Below are positions 24,313 to 32,491 of a stretch of 47,982 nucleotides of DNA, in pieces (positions within the stretch are counted from its first letter, which is position 1; each line of letters starts with the position of its first letter). Location: contig JAJYKL010000022.1 in NCBI GenBank assembly GCA_021788625.1, positions 1 to 47,982 on the forward strand, given 5' to 3'. Source of the DNA: Chloroflexota bacterium (GTDB lineage Bacteria > Chloroflexota > Anaerolineae > J036 > Brachytrichaceae). The translations under genes were made by a program, and so were the position numbers. The notes under the pieces are model-generated. The model saw only the letters and a list, made by a program, of their open reading frames with translations, was not told the origin of the DNA and did no database searches.

Positions 24313-25115
24313 GTGCCAAGTCCGGTATCACCCGTCACACAGACTCTGCTGCCAACGCCTACCCAGACGCCGACTGCGTTGCCGACACTAACGGCGGATG
24401 AGTCTGCTGCCCTAACGGCTTCACTGTTGGCCAACAATGGTGAGTGCAAGTTACCGTGTTGGTGGAGCATTCAACCTGATGCTAGCCGACACCAGCAGGT
24501 CGCGGACATGTTCTCACGGCAACCCTTCCACGACGTGGAGGAAGAATTTGTTCCCTTTAGTACTGGAGTCCCCAACTTGCATGATCCGTCCGGGTACCAT
24601 CGCAGGGTGGAAGTGACGCTTAGTGACACGGTGGTGAGCAACATCGCCGTGTTCGCAGAGATCAACAGCGACCAGGCCGCAAGATACTTAGCCAGCGACT
24701 GGCAGGGGTTTGCCTGGAGTCGTATCCTGACGGATTATGGTTCCCCGGATCAGATATATGTCAACTTGAACGGATTGCCCCCGAGGCTGGCGCACCGGCG
24801 CTATATGCACTGAGCCTACTGTATGAAAAGCAAGGATTTGAGGTTTGCTACGTGGGGGCAATGGCGTATGGCACTCAAGCCAGGGCGTACCGAGCCTGTC
24901 CGGTTTTTAACGCAGTACCTCAGATTCATCTTACGTTAACAGCGCCTGGCAAGCCCGACGAGCTGAGAGAGTTGCTGAAGTCCAGGTATGAAGAGGACTA
25001 TTTTGCAGGAACGTTGAAGAGCGCCACCGGCATGGATGTGCAGACCTTCTATCAGCCGTTTGGGGACGAGTCGCGTAGAGTTTGCCTCAGTTCGTTAGCC
25101 CAGCCAGATCGTTAA
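24313..25115 (+). pseudogene. 5'-truncated, frameshifted secreted protein of unknown function
   Basis: A GTG at 24313 opens a frame that begins in a Thr/Pro linker (TLLPTPTQTPTALPTLT). It continues with ADESAALTASLLANNGEC and KLPCWWSIQP, then stops at 24813. The protein clearly continues in the next frame as PEAGAPALYALSLLYEKQGF and onward to 25115. The switch falls at a run of five C (24778-24782); adding one C restores a continuous product of about 266 residues. The N-GxC-xLPCWW pattern resembles secreted proteins seen in Chloroflexota genomes. The signal peptide is missing because the RHS debris abuts the linker. Confidence 0.6.
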
Positions 25116-25271
25116 TGGCGATTCTAGGCAGATTGTCCACACCAATAAATAGATGAAAGGTGGATATCATTTACGTGGCAGGTTGCACTCACGAAGGAAG
25201 ATGGGCTAAGACCATCATTAACAAGTTAACGAATTCGTCCGTCTGTCAAGGGCTACCGGGCCACCTTCCAT

Positions 25272-25286
25272 GGCTCCTGCAAAGTC
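25272..25286 (-). repeat. Outer end of an ISAs1-like element (right remnant)
   Basis: GGCTCCTGCAAAGTC on the plus strand, located just after the stop of the transposase C-terminal fragment, which is encoded on the minus strand. It matches the end at 23535-23549 at 14 of 15 bases. Confidence 0.5.
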
Positions 25287-25605
25287 GTCGTCACCCGGTC
25301 GTGAGCAAGGTGAGGGCCTGTCGTGGATCGGCTGCCAAGACGCGGCGGGCGTGAGCGGCATGGCTATGCCCGGCGTGTGCGATCAGGCTGACAGCGATGT
25401 TGTTCAGGATGGCCATGATGTGAGCGCTGTGTCCGCGGCGCAGGTCACAGAAGTCCTCGTGGAAGGTGACGTCCCGCTGCTGGGGGGAGCCTCCTGCGAT
25501 GCCCCAGTGCCCGACCGTGAACCGCAACAGGGTGCGCGGGCTGGCTTCCGCAGCGCTCAGGCTGGTCACCCCGTAGCAAGAGACTTTGCAGGTGCCATGC
25601 GCCAC
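25287..25605 (-). pseudogene. C-terminal fragment of an ISAs1-family transposase
   Basis: On the minus strand the frame gives CKVSCYGVTSLSAAEASPRT, then LLRFTVGHWGIAGGSPQQRD, VTFHEDFCDLRRGHSAHIMA, and ILNNIAVSLIAHAGHSHAAH. This matches the ISAs1 transposase tail YGxTSLxxxxAxxxxLLxxxRxHWxIENxLHxxRDVTxxEDxxxxRxGxxxxxLAxLNN. The key HWxIEN reads HWGIAG, so the catalytic glutamate region is damaged. The upstream two thirds of the gene are absent; the cca gene starts 54 bases to the right. Confidence 0.75.
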
Positions 25606-25658
25606 ATAGGCTGCAGTCGGCCAGGCGCTTCCAGATCACCTACAATAAGCGGGCAATT

Positions 25659-26921
25659 ATGAGCCGATCACTCGCCGACTCCCTGGTGCCAGCACAGCAC
25701 TTGGTCTACGACGCCATCGTGGCGACCTCGCAGGAGCAACATGCGAGCGTATACCTGGTCGGGGGGGCCGTGCGTGATTGGTTGATGCAGCAGCCCATTG
25801 GCGATCTGGACTTCGTGGTGGAGGGGGATGCGATCGACTTTGCCCACGCGCTGCAGGCTTCGTACGGCGGCGAACTGCAGACCTATGAAAAGTTTCGTAC
25901 TGCCACTTGGGTTGCGAGTGGATTGCACACCGATATTGCCACAGCGCGCACCGAGACTTACCCGCGCCCGGCTGCCCTGCCGCTCGTCTCCCCAGCTACC
26001 ATCCAGCAAGACCTGTCCCGGCGCGACTTTACGGTGAACGCCATGGCCCTGGGATTGCGCGACTCGATTATCCTGGACCCGTTCAGCGGCCGCCTTGATC
26101 TGGGGCGCCGGGTAATCCATGCCCTGCACGCGCGCAGCTTCATCGACGACCCCACCCGTCTGTGGCGCGCGGCGCGCTACGCCACGCGACTGAGTTTCAC
26201 GGTCGATCCGCAAACGCGCGAGTGGATCACGGCGGGCGTGCCTTATGTGAAGGATCTGAGCGGCGAGCGGGTGAAATATGACCAGGAGCTGATCTACGAT
26301 CTGCCCAAGCCAGAGCATGCACTCTCCAAGCTGGCGGAGTGGGGCGCCTTCCAGGTGCTGGGTATTGCGGTGCCGGTGCGCGTGGACTTGGGCGTACGGC
26401 TCGAGCGATTGCGCTCAGCCCTGCCAGCCGGGCAATGGGACCTGACATCGTTTGGTTTGCCGCGGCAGGAGGTGGTGCATGCCGCGGAGTGGGGCGCGCT
26501 GCTCTATAACATGGGCCAGATGAGCGCCGGTCGCTGGATTGCCCTCATCCCGTTTTGCGCGCCGGTGCGCGACGCACTCATCTCGCTGGGTGCGCTGAGC
26601 ATGCTGTCCGCACCGCTCTTCACAGGCAAACCCAGCCTGCGCTCGGAATTGCTGCACGCGTTCGACGGGCTGGCACTCTGGCTGGGCTGGTTATATGATC
26701 GTGACGACCGGAAACGGCAGGCGATGTACAGCGAGTGGCATACCTGGCGCAAGGTGCAGCCGGTGAGTAATGGAGACGACCTGCGCGCGTATGGCCTGCC
26801 GCCGGGCCCGCTCTATCGCGAATTACTCGCGCGGCTGCGCATGGCCTGGCTGGACGGTGAGGTACAGTCGCCCGAAGCAGAACGCGAAATGCTGGACCGG
26901 TTGCTTAAGAACAGAGATTAG
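25659..26921 (+). CDS. cca: CCA tRNA nucleotidyltransferase / poly(A) polymerase family
   Basis: 420 aa. Class II nucleotidyltransferase motifs: VYLVGGAVRDWL (about residues 31-42), GDLDFVVEGD carrying the two catalytic aspartates, RRDFTVNAMAL, LDPFSGRLDL, and IDDPTRLWRAARYATRL. The C-terminal helical body is divergent. The enzyme adds or repairs the CCA end of tRNA. In lineages with split activities a family member can be an A-adding or CC-adding enzyme or poly(A) polymerase, so CCA addition is the most likely but not the only reading. The gene starts immediately after IS debris; the MOSC gene follows by about 26 bases. Confidence 0.88.
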   Translation: MSRSLADSLVPAQHLVYDAIVATSQEQHASVYLVGGAVRDWLMQQPIGDLDFVVEGDAIDFAHALQASYGGELQTYEKFRTATWVASGLHTDIATARTETYPRPAALPLVSPATIQQDLSRRDFTVNAMALGLRDSIILDPFSGRLDLGRRVIHALHARSFIDDPTRLWRAARYATRLSFTVDPQTREWITAGVPYVKDLSGERVKYDQELIYDLPKPEHALSKLAEWGAFQVLGIAVPVRVDLGVRLERLRSALPAGQWDLTSFGLPRQEVVHAAEWGALLYNMGQMSAGRWIALIPFCAPVRDALISLGALSMLSAPLFTGKPSLRSELLHAFDGLALWLGWLYDRDDRKRQAMYSEWHTWRKVQPVSNGDDLRAYGLPPGPLYRELLARLRMAWLDGEVQSPEAEREMLDRLLKNRD

Positions 26922-26947
26922 TTGAGAGATAGTTGATGGGAGTCCCG

Positions 26948-27415
26948 ATGAACCAGACAGGACATGTTTTTCAAATCAACATTTCAGAAGGTGGCGTGCC
27001 AAAACGTGCTGTGCAAAGTTCGCAGGTTGAGACGCTGGGCCTGACGGGAGACAAGCACCAGGATGTGGTTCACCACGGTGGGCCTGATAAGGCCATCGTT
27101 TTGTATTCGCTCGAAAAGATTCTTGCGTTACAGCAGGAGGGGCATCCCATTTACCCCGGCTCCACGGGCGAGAACGTCACGATTACTGGCGTGGACTGGG
27201 AGTCGATCGTGCCGGGCAAGCGCATCCACCTGGGTCGGAACGTGGTGTTGGAAATAACGGTTTACACCAAGCCCTGCCAAACCATCGTGGGATCCTTTGC
27301 CGATGGCGACTCGAACCGCATCCTGGAGACTCAGCATCCTGGGTGGTCGCGTGTCAGTGCACGCGTTTTGCAGACAGGCGAAGTGCGTATAGGCGACAGC
27401 GTCCACATCGATTAA
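26948..27415 (+). CDS. MOSC domain protein
   Basis: 155 aa from the ATG at 26948 (GGGAG five bases upstream); ATG 26936 is an alternative adding four residues. The MOSC pattern is plain: INISEGGVPK, GLTGDKHQD, HHGGPDKAIVLYS, PGSTGENVTITGVDW and the conserved cysteine in YTKPCQTI. MOSC domains occur in molybdenum cofactor sulfurases and in small stand-alone proteins such as YiiM, which handle N-hydroxylated substrates or sulfur transfer to molybdenum enzymes. It is probably cotranscribed with cca; no molybdenum gene lies nearby. Confidence 0.88.
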   Translation: MNQTGHVFQINISEGGVPKRAVQSSQVETLGLTGDKHQDVVHHGGPDKAIVLYSLEKILALQQEGHPIYPGSTGENVTITGVDWESIVPGKRIHLGRNVVLEITVYTKPCQTIVGSFADGDSNRILETQHPGWSRVSARVLQTGEVRIGDSVHID

Positions 27416-27633
27416 CGATCGCTCACCTCCACTCGCCATCCACACTTATGGAAGCTTAAAATGTCTGCCACGGTGGTGCTTTTGTGCTATCTTAAGTAAG
27501 TCCGTGGCGGGCACCTCTGTTGGTCCCGGTTCCTTAAAACAAAACCTGCAGTGCGACGGGCATAGCCTCCCATCGACCTGGTGCCTTCGGGAGGCTCTAT
27601 ACACTCTGGTCGCGTTCTCAAAGCTGGTGGGTC

Positions 27634-30600
27634 GTGTCATTTGTTCATTTGCACGTACATTCCGAATATTCGATGCTGGATGGGTTGGGGCGCGTGAAGG
27701 CACTAGCCCAGCGCGCCAGGGAGCTGGGCATGCCCGCCCTGGCACTCACCGATCACGGCGTCATGTACGGTGCCATCGAGTTTTTCGACGCGTGCCATGA
27801 CGTGGGCATCAAGCCGATCATTGGCATCGAGGCCTATCTGAGCAAACGGGGCCGTCCCATGCAGAGCCGCGACGCCACCCTCGATCGGAGTCCGTACCAT
27901 TTACTTTTACTGGCACAGGATAATGAGGGTTACCTCAACCTGATACATCTGGCCAGCCTGGCGCAGATCGAAGGTTTTTACTATAAGCCGCGCATCGACC
28001 ACGAGGCGCTGGCGAAGTATTCGGCGGGCGTCCTCTGCACATCGGGTTGCCCCTCGTCCGAAATCCCGCGCCTGGTGCTGAACGGCCATGTGGATGAAGC
28101 GCGCCAGGCCGCGCAGTGGTATCGCGATGTGTTCGGCGATCGTTTCTTTTTTGAACTGCAGGAGCACGACCAGCCGGAGTTCGCGCCGATCAATACCACC
28201 CTGGTGCAATGGTCACGCGAGATGGCTGTACCGCTCGTCGCCACGAACGACGTGCACTACGTGATGAAGGAAGATGCCTCGGCGCATGATCTGATGCTGT
28301 GTATCCAGACCAACGCGCTCTACGCCGATGCCCGGCGCATGCGAATGAATAACGACTCGTACTACCTCAAGAGCGAAGAGGAGATGCACGCGCTATTCGA
28401 TTCCATCGCGCCTGAGGCCATTTCCAACACGGAACGGTTGGCCGAGCGATGCAGCGTGAGCCTTAAGTCCAAGCAGTTCCACCTGCCGAACTTCCAGCGG
28501 CCGCGCGAGTACCCCTCTGCCGAGGATTACCTGCGCGCGCTGTGCGCGAAAGGGTTCCAGGAGCGCTACGGTGTGCCATCCGAACCCGACTCTGCAGGAG
28601 AGGCGGACGACGAACCGATCGACCTGACCCAGCGCTCGCCGCTGGCACTGCCCGGCTCGGCGCATAACCCGAACCTGCGCCCTTCCGCCCTGCGCCAGCG
28701 CCTGCAATATGAGCTGGGCGTCATCATCGAGATGGGGTTTGCCACCTATTTCCTCATCGTGTGGGACCTGATCCGCTTCGCACGGGAGAACAACATCTGG
28801 TGGAACGTGCGCGGCAGCGCGGCGGGCAGCGTGGTGAGTTACGTGTTGGGGCTCACCAACATCGAGCCGGTGAGCAACGAACTGTTATTCGAGCGCTTCC
28901 TGAACCCGGGACGCGTGTCCATGCCCGATATCGACCTGGACTTCCCCGACGACCAGCGCAACCGCCTGGTGGACTACACCATCGAGAAGTACGGCAAGGA
29001 GCAGGTGGCGCAGATCATCACCTTCGGCACCATGGCCGCCCGCGCCGCGTTAAAAGACGTAGGCCGCGTGCTGGACCTGCCGGTGGGCGAGGTGACGCGC
29101 ATGACGTCGCTGGTGCCGGCCATCCCGGGCAAGCCTGTCGGTCTGAAAGAAGCGCTGGATCAGGTGCCGGACCTGAGGGCGCTCTACGATGGCGAAGACC
29201 ATCTGCGCGATCTATATGACAAGGCCGAACTGGTGGAGGGCACGGTGCGTAACGCGGGCACGCACGCGGCAGGTGTGGTGATCGCTGACAAACCGCTGAT
29301 CGAGTACGTGCCACTACACCGGCTGACCGGCACACCGCTGAGCAGCGCCCTGAACGCCATCACGCAGTTCGAGATGACGCACCTGGAGTCCATCGGGCTG
29401 CTGAAGATGGACTACCTGGGCTTGTCGATGCTGACGATCATGCGCAAGGCATGCGAGCTGATCGAGCGGCGCCACGGCACCCGGTACACGCTGGACAGCA
29501 TCCCGATTCACGACCCGGTGATTTACCAGACCCTCTCGAGGGGGGATGTCATGGGCGTCTTCCAGGTGGAAGGGACGGGCTTCCGCAATCTGATGCTGCA
29601 GATGAAGCCCACGCGTTTTGAGCACATCGTTGCGGCGGTGGCTCTCTTCCGCCCAGGCCCGATGGAGCAGATCCCCACCTACATCGCCCGCATGCACGGC
29701 GACCAGCCTGTCGAGTATCATCATCCTGACCTGGCACCGGCACTCGAAGAGACGTTCGGGATTATCACCTACCAGGAACAGGTGATGCGGGTCGCCCGCG
29801 ACATCGCGGGCTACTCGATGGGCGAGGCTGATACGATCCGCAAGGCGGTGGCCAAGAAGAACGCCGAAGCGCTGATGAAGCACAAGACCAAGTTCCGTGA
29901 AGGCGCCGTCAACAAGGGTTACGCTGCGGAACTGGCCGATGCGATTTTCGGTGACATCGAGTCCTTCGCCCGCTACGGCTTCGTGAAGGCGCACGCCGCC
30001 GACTACGCGCAGATCGCCTGCCAGACGGCCTACCTGAAGGCGAAGTACCCGACCGAGTACATGGCGGCGCTGATGACATGCGAGGCAGGTAACACTGATA
30101 AGATCGCCGGGCTGGTGGCCGACACGAAGGGCCACGGCATCGATATTCTGCCTCCCAGCATCAACTACAGCTTCGCCGACTTTACCATCGAGGACGTCAT
30201 CCAGGAGTCTGCGGGCAGCAACCAGCAAGCCAGCTCAAACATCCCACAAGCAGCGTCCAAGAGTGTTTCAAAGATTCGATATGGCTTGATGGCGATCAAA
30301 AACGTCGGCCAGGGGCCAATCGATGCGATTGTCAAAGCGCGCCAGGCAGGAGGGTTGTTCAAGACATTGGACGACTTTTGCCGGCGCGTGGATATGACAC
30401 AGGTGAACAAGCGGGCGTTGGAGTCGTTGATTAAGGTCGGTGCGTTTGATGCATTCGGCCCACGCCATCAACTGCTGGCGGTGATCGATGTCATGGTGGG
30501 GCTGGCCAGTCAGGCACGCCGGGCTGCCGAGCGAGGGCAGTTCATGATGTTCGACGCCTTTGGCGTGGGTGATGAGAGCCTGATTGCCCTGCCCGCCCAT

Positions 30601-31755
30601 GTAAAGGAGATTCCGCGCCGGGACCTGCTTTCGTATGAGAAGGAGCTGGCCGGCACCTATGTTTCAGAGCATCCGCTCGCAGCAGCCATGAGCAGCCTGC
30701 GCGACATCATCACGCATACCAGTGCGCAGTTGAACGAAGGCGACAACGGTCAGAAGGTGGTTCTGGCCGGTGTCATCACCATGGTGCGCCCGCATGTCTC
30801 GAAAAGCGGCAAATCCATGGCTTTCGCAGAATTGGAAGACCTGTACGGGCGCGTAGAGCTAACCATCTTCCCGCGCACCTGGGACGAGTATCGGGACACG
30901 ATACAGCGCGATAAGGTGGTGGTAGTGTGGGGCAAGGCAGAGGTGCGCGAGGGAGGTACGCCCAAGCTGCTGGTTGAGCGCGTGCGCGACAACCTTACTC
31001 GCGCGTTCTCCACGGACGCCGTCTCCACGGGCGAACGCACTGGTGCGCCTTCCGGCGCCGTAGCTCCAGCCGCACTGGAGCAGGTGGGCGATACGGTTTC
31101 GCACCAGGTATACGAAGAGAGCGCGCCATATACTGGCGCGCCAGCATATGGCGCGCCAGAGTATGGCTGGATTGAAGAGAGCGCAGCGGCATCTGATGCG
31201 GCGCCCGGCATGTATTCCGAGAGCGCGACAGGCGATCTCTATAACGATGTCCACACTGACTCGCCACAATCTGGATCCGATGCCCTGGTCAATGCCGAGT
31301 CCGGGGCGCTGCGGGACGAGGCGCTGTCATCCATACCTCGAGAGGATGAGCTTAAGCACCATGTGGAACAGGGTGATGCAATGAGCACTCAACACCATGA
31401 ACCCCAGGCGGAGATCGGTGCAGCAGACATAAGCTCCCCTACGGGCGATAGCCTGGCTCAGGATGCTCAAAAACACACTTCGCAAGAACGAGACAATGAA
31501 CTAGAAGATGTCGTGACGCGCCTCAGCGACCAACTCACGGTAGTCATTCACCGCTGCGGGGATGTCACACAGGACGTGGCGCGTCTGGAGGCAGTGCACC
31601 AAGTGCTGGTGCAATTCAAAGGTGAGCAGCGCTTCAGTATCCGCCTGCGAAATACCGGCCGGCGGGATGTGACTCTGGATTTCCCCAACGACACCACTTA
31701 CGATTGCGTTGAATTACGGCATAAACTCGTTGCCCTGGGAGCTTTTATCCCATAA
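27634..31755 (+). CDS. dnaE: DNA polymerase III alpha subunit (DnaE1 type)
   Basis: 1373 aa from a GTG start. Order of domains: PHP domain from HLHVHSEYSMLDG (residues 5-17) with ALTDHGVMYGA and NDVHYVMKEDASAHD; polymerase core with the aspartates of MPDIDLDFPDDQR (D432, D434) and LLKMDYLGL (D593); the tandem helix-hairpin-helix region; and an OB fold at about 1040-1115 (VVLAGVITMVRPH ... GRVELTIFPRTW). A disordered, acidic linker of about 160 residues follows, then a C-terminal domain from about 1290. PHP metal ligands look complete, so intrinsic 3'-5' proofreading is plausible. The linker contains a palindromic DNA repeat. It is the replicative polymerase catalytic subunit. A weak 8-pair hairpin (27564-27596) lies upstream. 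Confidence 0.96.
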   Translation: MSFVHLHVHSEYSMLDGLGRVKALAQRARELGMPALALTDHGVMYGAIEFFDACHDVGIKPIIGIEAYLSKRGRPMQSRDATLDRSPYHLLLLAQDNEGYLNLIHLASLAQIEGFYYKPRIDHEALAKYSAGVLCTSGCPSSEIPRLVLNGHVDEARQAAQWYRDVFGDRFFFELQEHDQPEFAPINTTLVQWSREMAVPLVATNDVHYVMKEDASAHDLMLCIQTNALYADARRMRMNNDSYYLKSEEEMHALFDSIAPEAISNTERLAERCSVSLKSKQFHLPNFQRPREYPSAEDYLRALCAKGFQERYGVPSEPDSAGEADDEPIDLTQRSPLALPGSAHNPNLRPSALRQRLQYELGVIIEMGFATYFLIVWDLIRFARENNIWWNVRGSAAGSVVSYVLGLTNIEPVSNELLFERFLNPGRVSMPDIDLDFPDDQRNRLVDYTIEKYGKEQVAQIITFGTMAARAALKDVGRVLDLPVGEVTRMTSLVPAIPGKPVGLKEALDQVPDLRALYDGEDHLRDLYDKAELVEGTVRNAGTHAAGVVIADKPLIEYVPLHRLTGTPLSSALNAITQFEMTHLESIGLLKMDYLGLSMLTIMRKACELIERRHGTRYTLDSIPIHDPVIYQTLSRGDVMGVFQVEGTGFRNLMLQMKPTRFEHIVAAVALFRPGPMEQIPTYIARMHGDQPVEYHHPDLAPALEETFGIITYQEQVMRVARDIAGYSMGEADTIRKAVAKKNAEALMKHKTKFREGAVNKGYAAELADAIFGDIESFARYGFVKAHAADYAQIACQTAYLKAKYPTEYMAALMTCEAGNTDKIAGLVADTKGHGIDILPPSINYSFADFTIEDVIQESAGSNQQASSNIPQAASKSVSKIRYGLMAIKNVGQGPIDAIVKARQAGGLFKTLDDFCRRVDMTQVNKRALESLIKVGAFDAFGPRHQLLAVIDVMVGLASQARRAAERGQFMMFDAFGVGDESLIALPAHVKEIPRRDLLSYEKELAGTYVSEHPLAAAMSSLRDIITHTSAQLNEGDNGQKVVLAGVITMVRPHVSKSGKSMAFAELEDLYGRVELTIFPRTWDEYRDTIQRDKVVVVWGKAEVREGGTPKLLVERVRDNLTRAFSTDAVSTGERTGAPSGAVAPAALEQVGDTVSHQVYEESAPYTGAPAYGAPEYGWIEESAAASDAAPGMYSESATGDLYNDVHTDSPQSGSDALVNAESGALRDEALSSIPREDELKHHVEQGDAMSTQHHEPQAEIGAADISSPTGDSLAQDAQKHTSQERDNELEDVVTRLSDQLTVVIHRCGDVTQDVARLEAVHQVLVQFKGEQRFSIRLRNTGRRDVTLDFPNDTTYDCVELRHKLVALGAFIP
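31126..31151. repeat. Palindrome inside the dnaE linker
   Basis: CCATAT and ATATGG flank CTGGCGCGCCAG, giving a 26-base palindrome with one mismatched pair. A further CATATGGCGCGCCAG-like copy overlaps it to the right (to 31159). It encodes the linker sequence YTGAPAYGAPEYG. Confidence 0.7.
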
Positions 31756-31961
31756 TGACGCGCACTATGAGGAAGGCCGAACACCAATTCACATAAAGAC
31801 AGCGGGTTGATAAACGTAATCGGGTTGGGTGCGTTGCCACATGGCGGTTTTCACCGGGCTTCGTGTACACCATCGTTATATAATTCCAACCTGTTCATAA
31901 GCTATCGAAGTAAGGAGAAGAGACACCAAGCGCCAGCGTATATCCCAGTGCGGCGCCATCT

Positions 31962-32465
31962 TTGCACCGCGTCTTAGTGTTGAATGCAACGTACGAGCCA
32001 CTCAGCGTGGTAGCGATGCCGCGCGCCATCCACCTGCTAATATCCGACAAGGCTGAAGTAGTTGAGACGGACGGATTGGTGATTCACAGCCAGACCATGA
32101 GCTTCCCAGCCCCCGTGGTGATCCGGCTGCACTACTTTGTTCGTGTGCCCTACAACCTGCCGATGCCGCTCTCCCGGCGGGCCATACTACTGCGCGACAG
32201 CTTTACCTGCCAGTACTGCGGGGCCACACCCGGACGTGAGCATCTGACCATTGATCACATTCTGCCCCGTTCGCGCGGTGGGCGCACCGACTGGGAAAAT
32301 ACAGTTGCCGCGTGTGGAACGTGCAACCGCAAAAAGGGCAGCCGCACACCTGAGGAAGCCCATATGCATTTGCTGCACAAGCCAGTGCGGCCGCGTTTTT
32401 GGGCTATGGCACTCATGATGGGCCCCGGCAACGACGCCTGGCGCAAATACCTTTTCACCCCATAG
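31962..32465 (+). CDS. HNH endonuclease family protein
   Basis: 167 aa, starting at TTG 31962; no ATG or GTG lies in frame between the upstream stop (31911) and the conserved sequence. The N-terminal part VLVLNATYEPLSVVAMPRAI is typical of the widespread bacterial family of small HNH proteins. The HNH zinc/catalytic core follows: CQYCG, DHILPRSRGGRTDWENTVAA, and CGTCNRKKG. The paired CxxC motifs bind a structural zinc. Cellular role of this family is not established; DNA repair or processing is often suggested. A good SD-like AAGGAG at 31913-31918 sits 44 bases upstream, too far for this start. Confidence 0.85.
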   Translation: MHRVLVLNATYEPLSVVAMPRAIHLLISDKAEVVETDGLVIHSQTMSFPAPVVIRLHYFVRVPYNLPMPLSRRAILLRDSFTCQYCGATPGREHLTIDHILPRSRGGRTDWENTVAACGTCNRKKGSRTPEEAHMHLLHKPVRPRFWAMALMMGPGNDAWRKYLFTP

Positions 32466-32491
32466 CGCGAGCGGGAGCCGTGACAAGCGCC

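Noticed and set aside
23691..24401. A single gene of 236 codons
   Set aside because: The frame joins unrelated pieces: transposase debris in the wrong frame, an RHS fragment, then a different gene. Only the RHS part is meaningful.
24852..25115. A separate 87-codon gene
   Set aside because: It is the continuation of the frame ending at 24813 after a one-base shift at a C-run, not an independent gene.
29314..30228. A 304-codon minus-strand frame opposite dnaE
   Set aside because: It is antisense to the conserved polymerase core and its composition is that of a shadow frame.
30170..30280. An intein or insertion in dnaE
   Set aside because: The Ser/Gln-rich stretch is only about 20 residues, lacks splice-junction residues, and the gene has normal DnaE length apart from its C-terminal linker.
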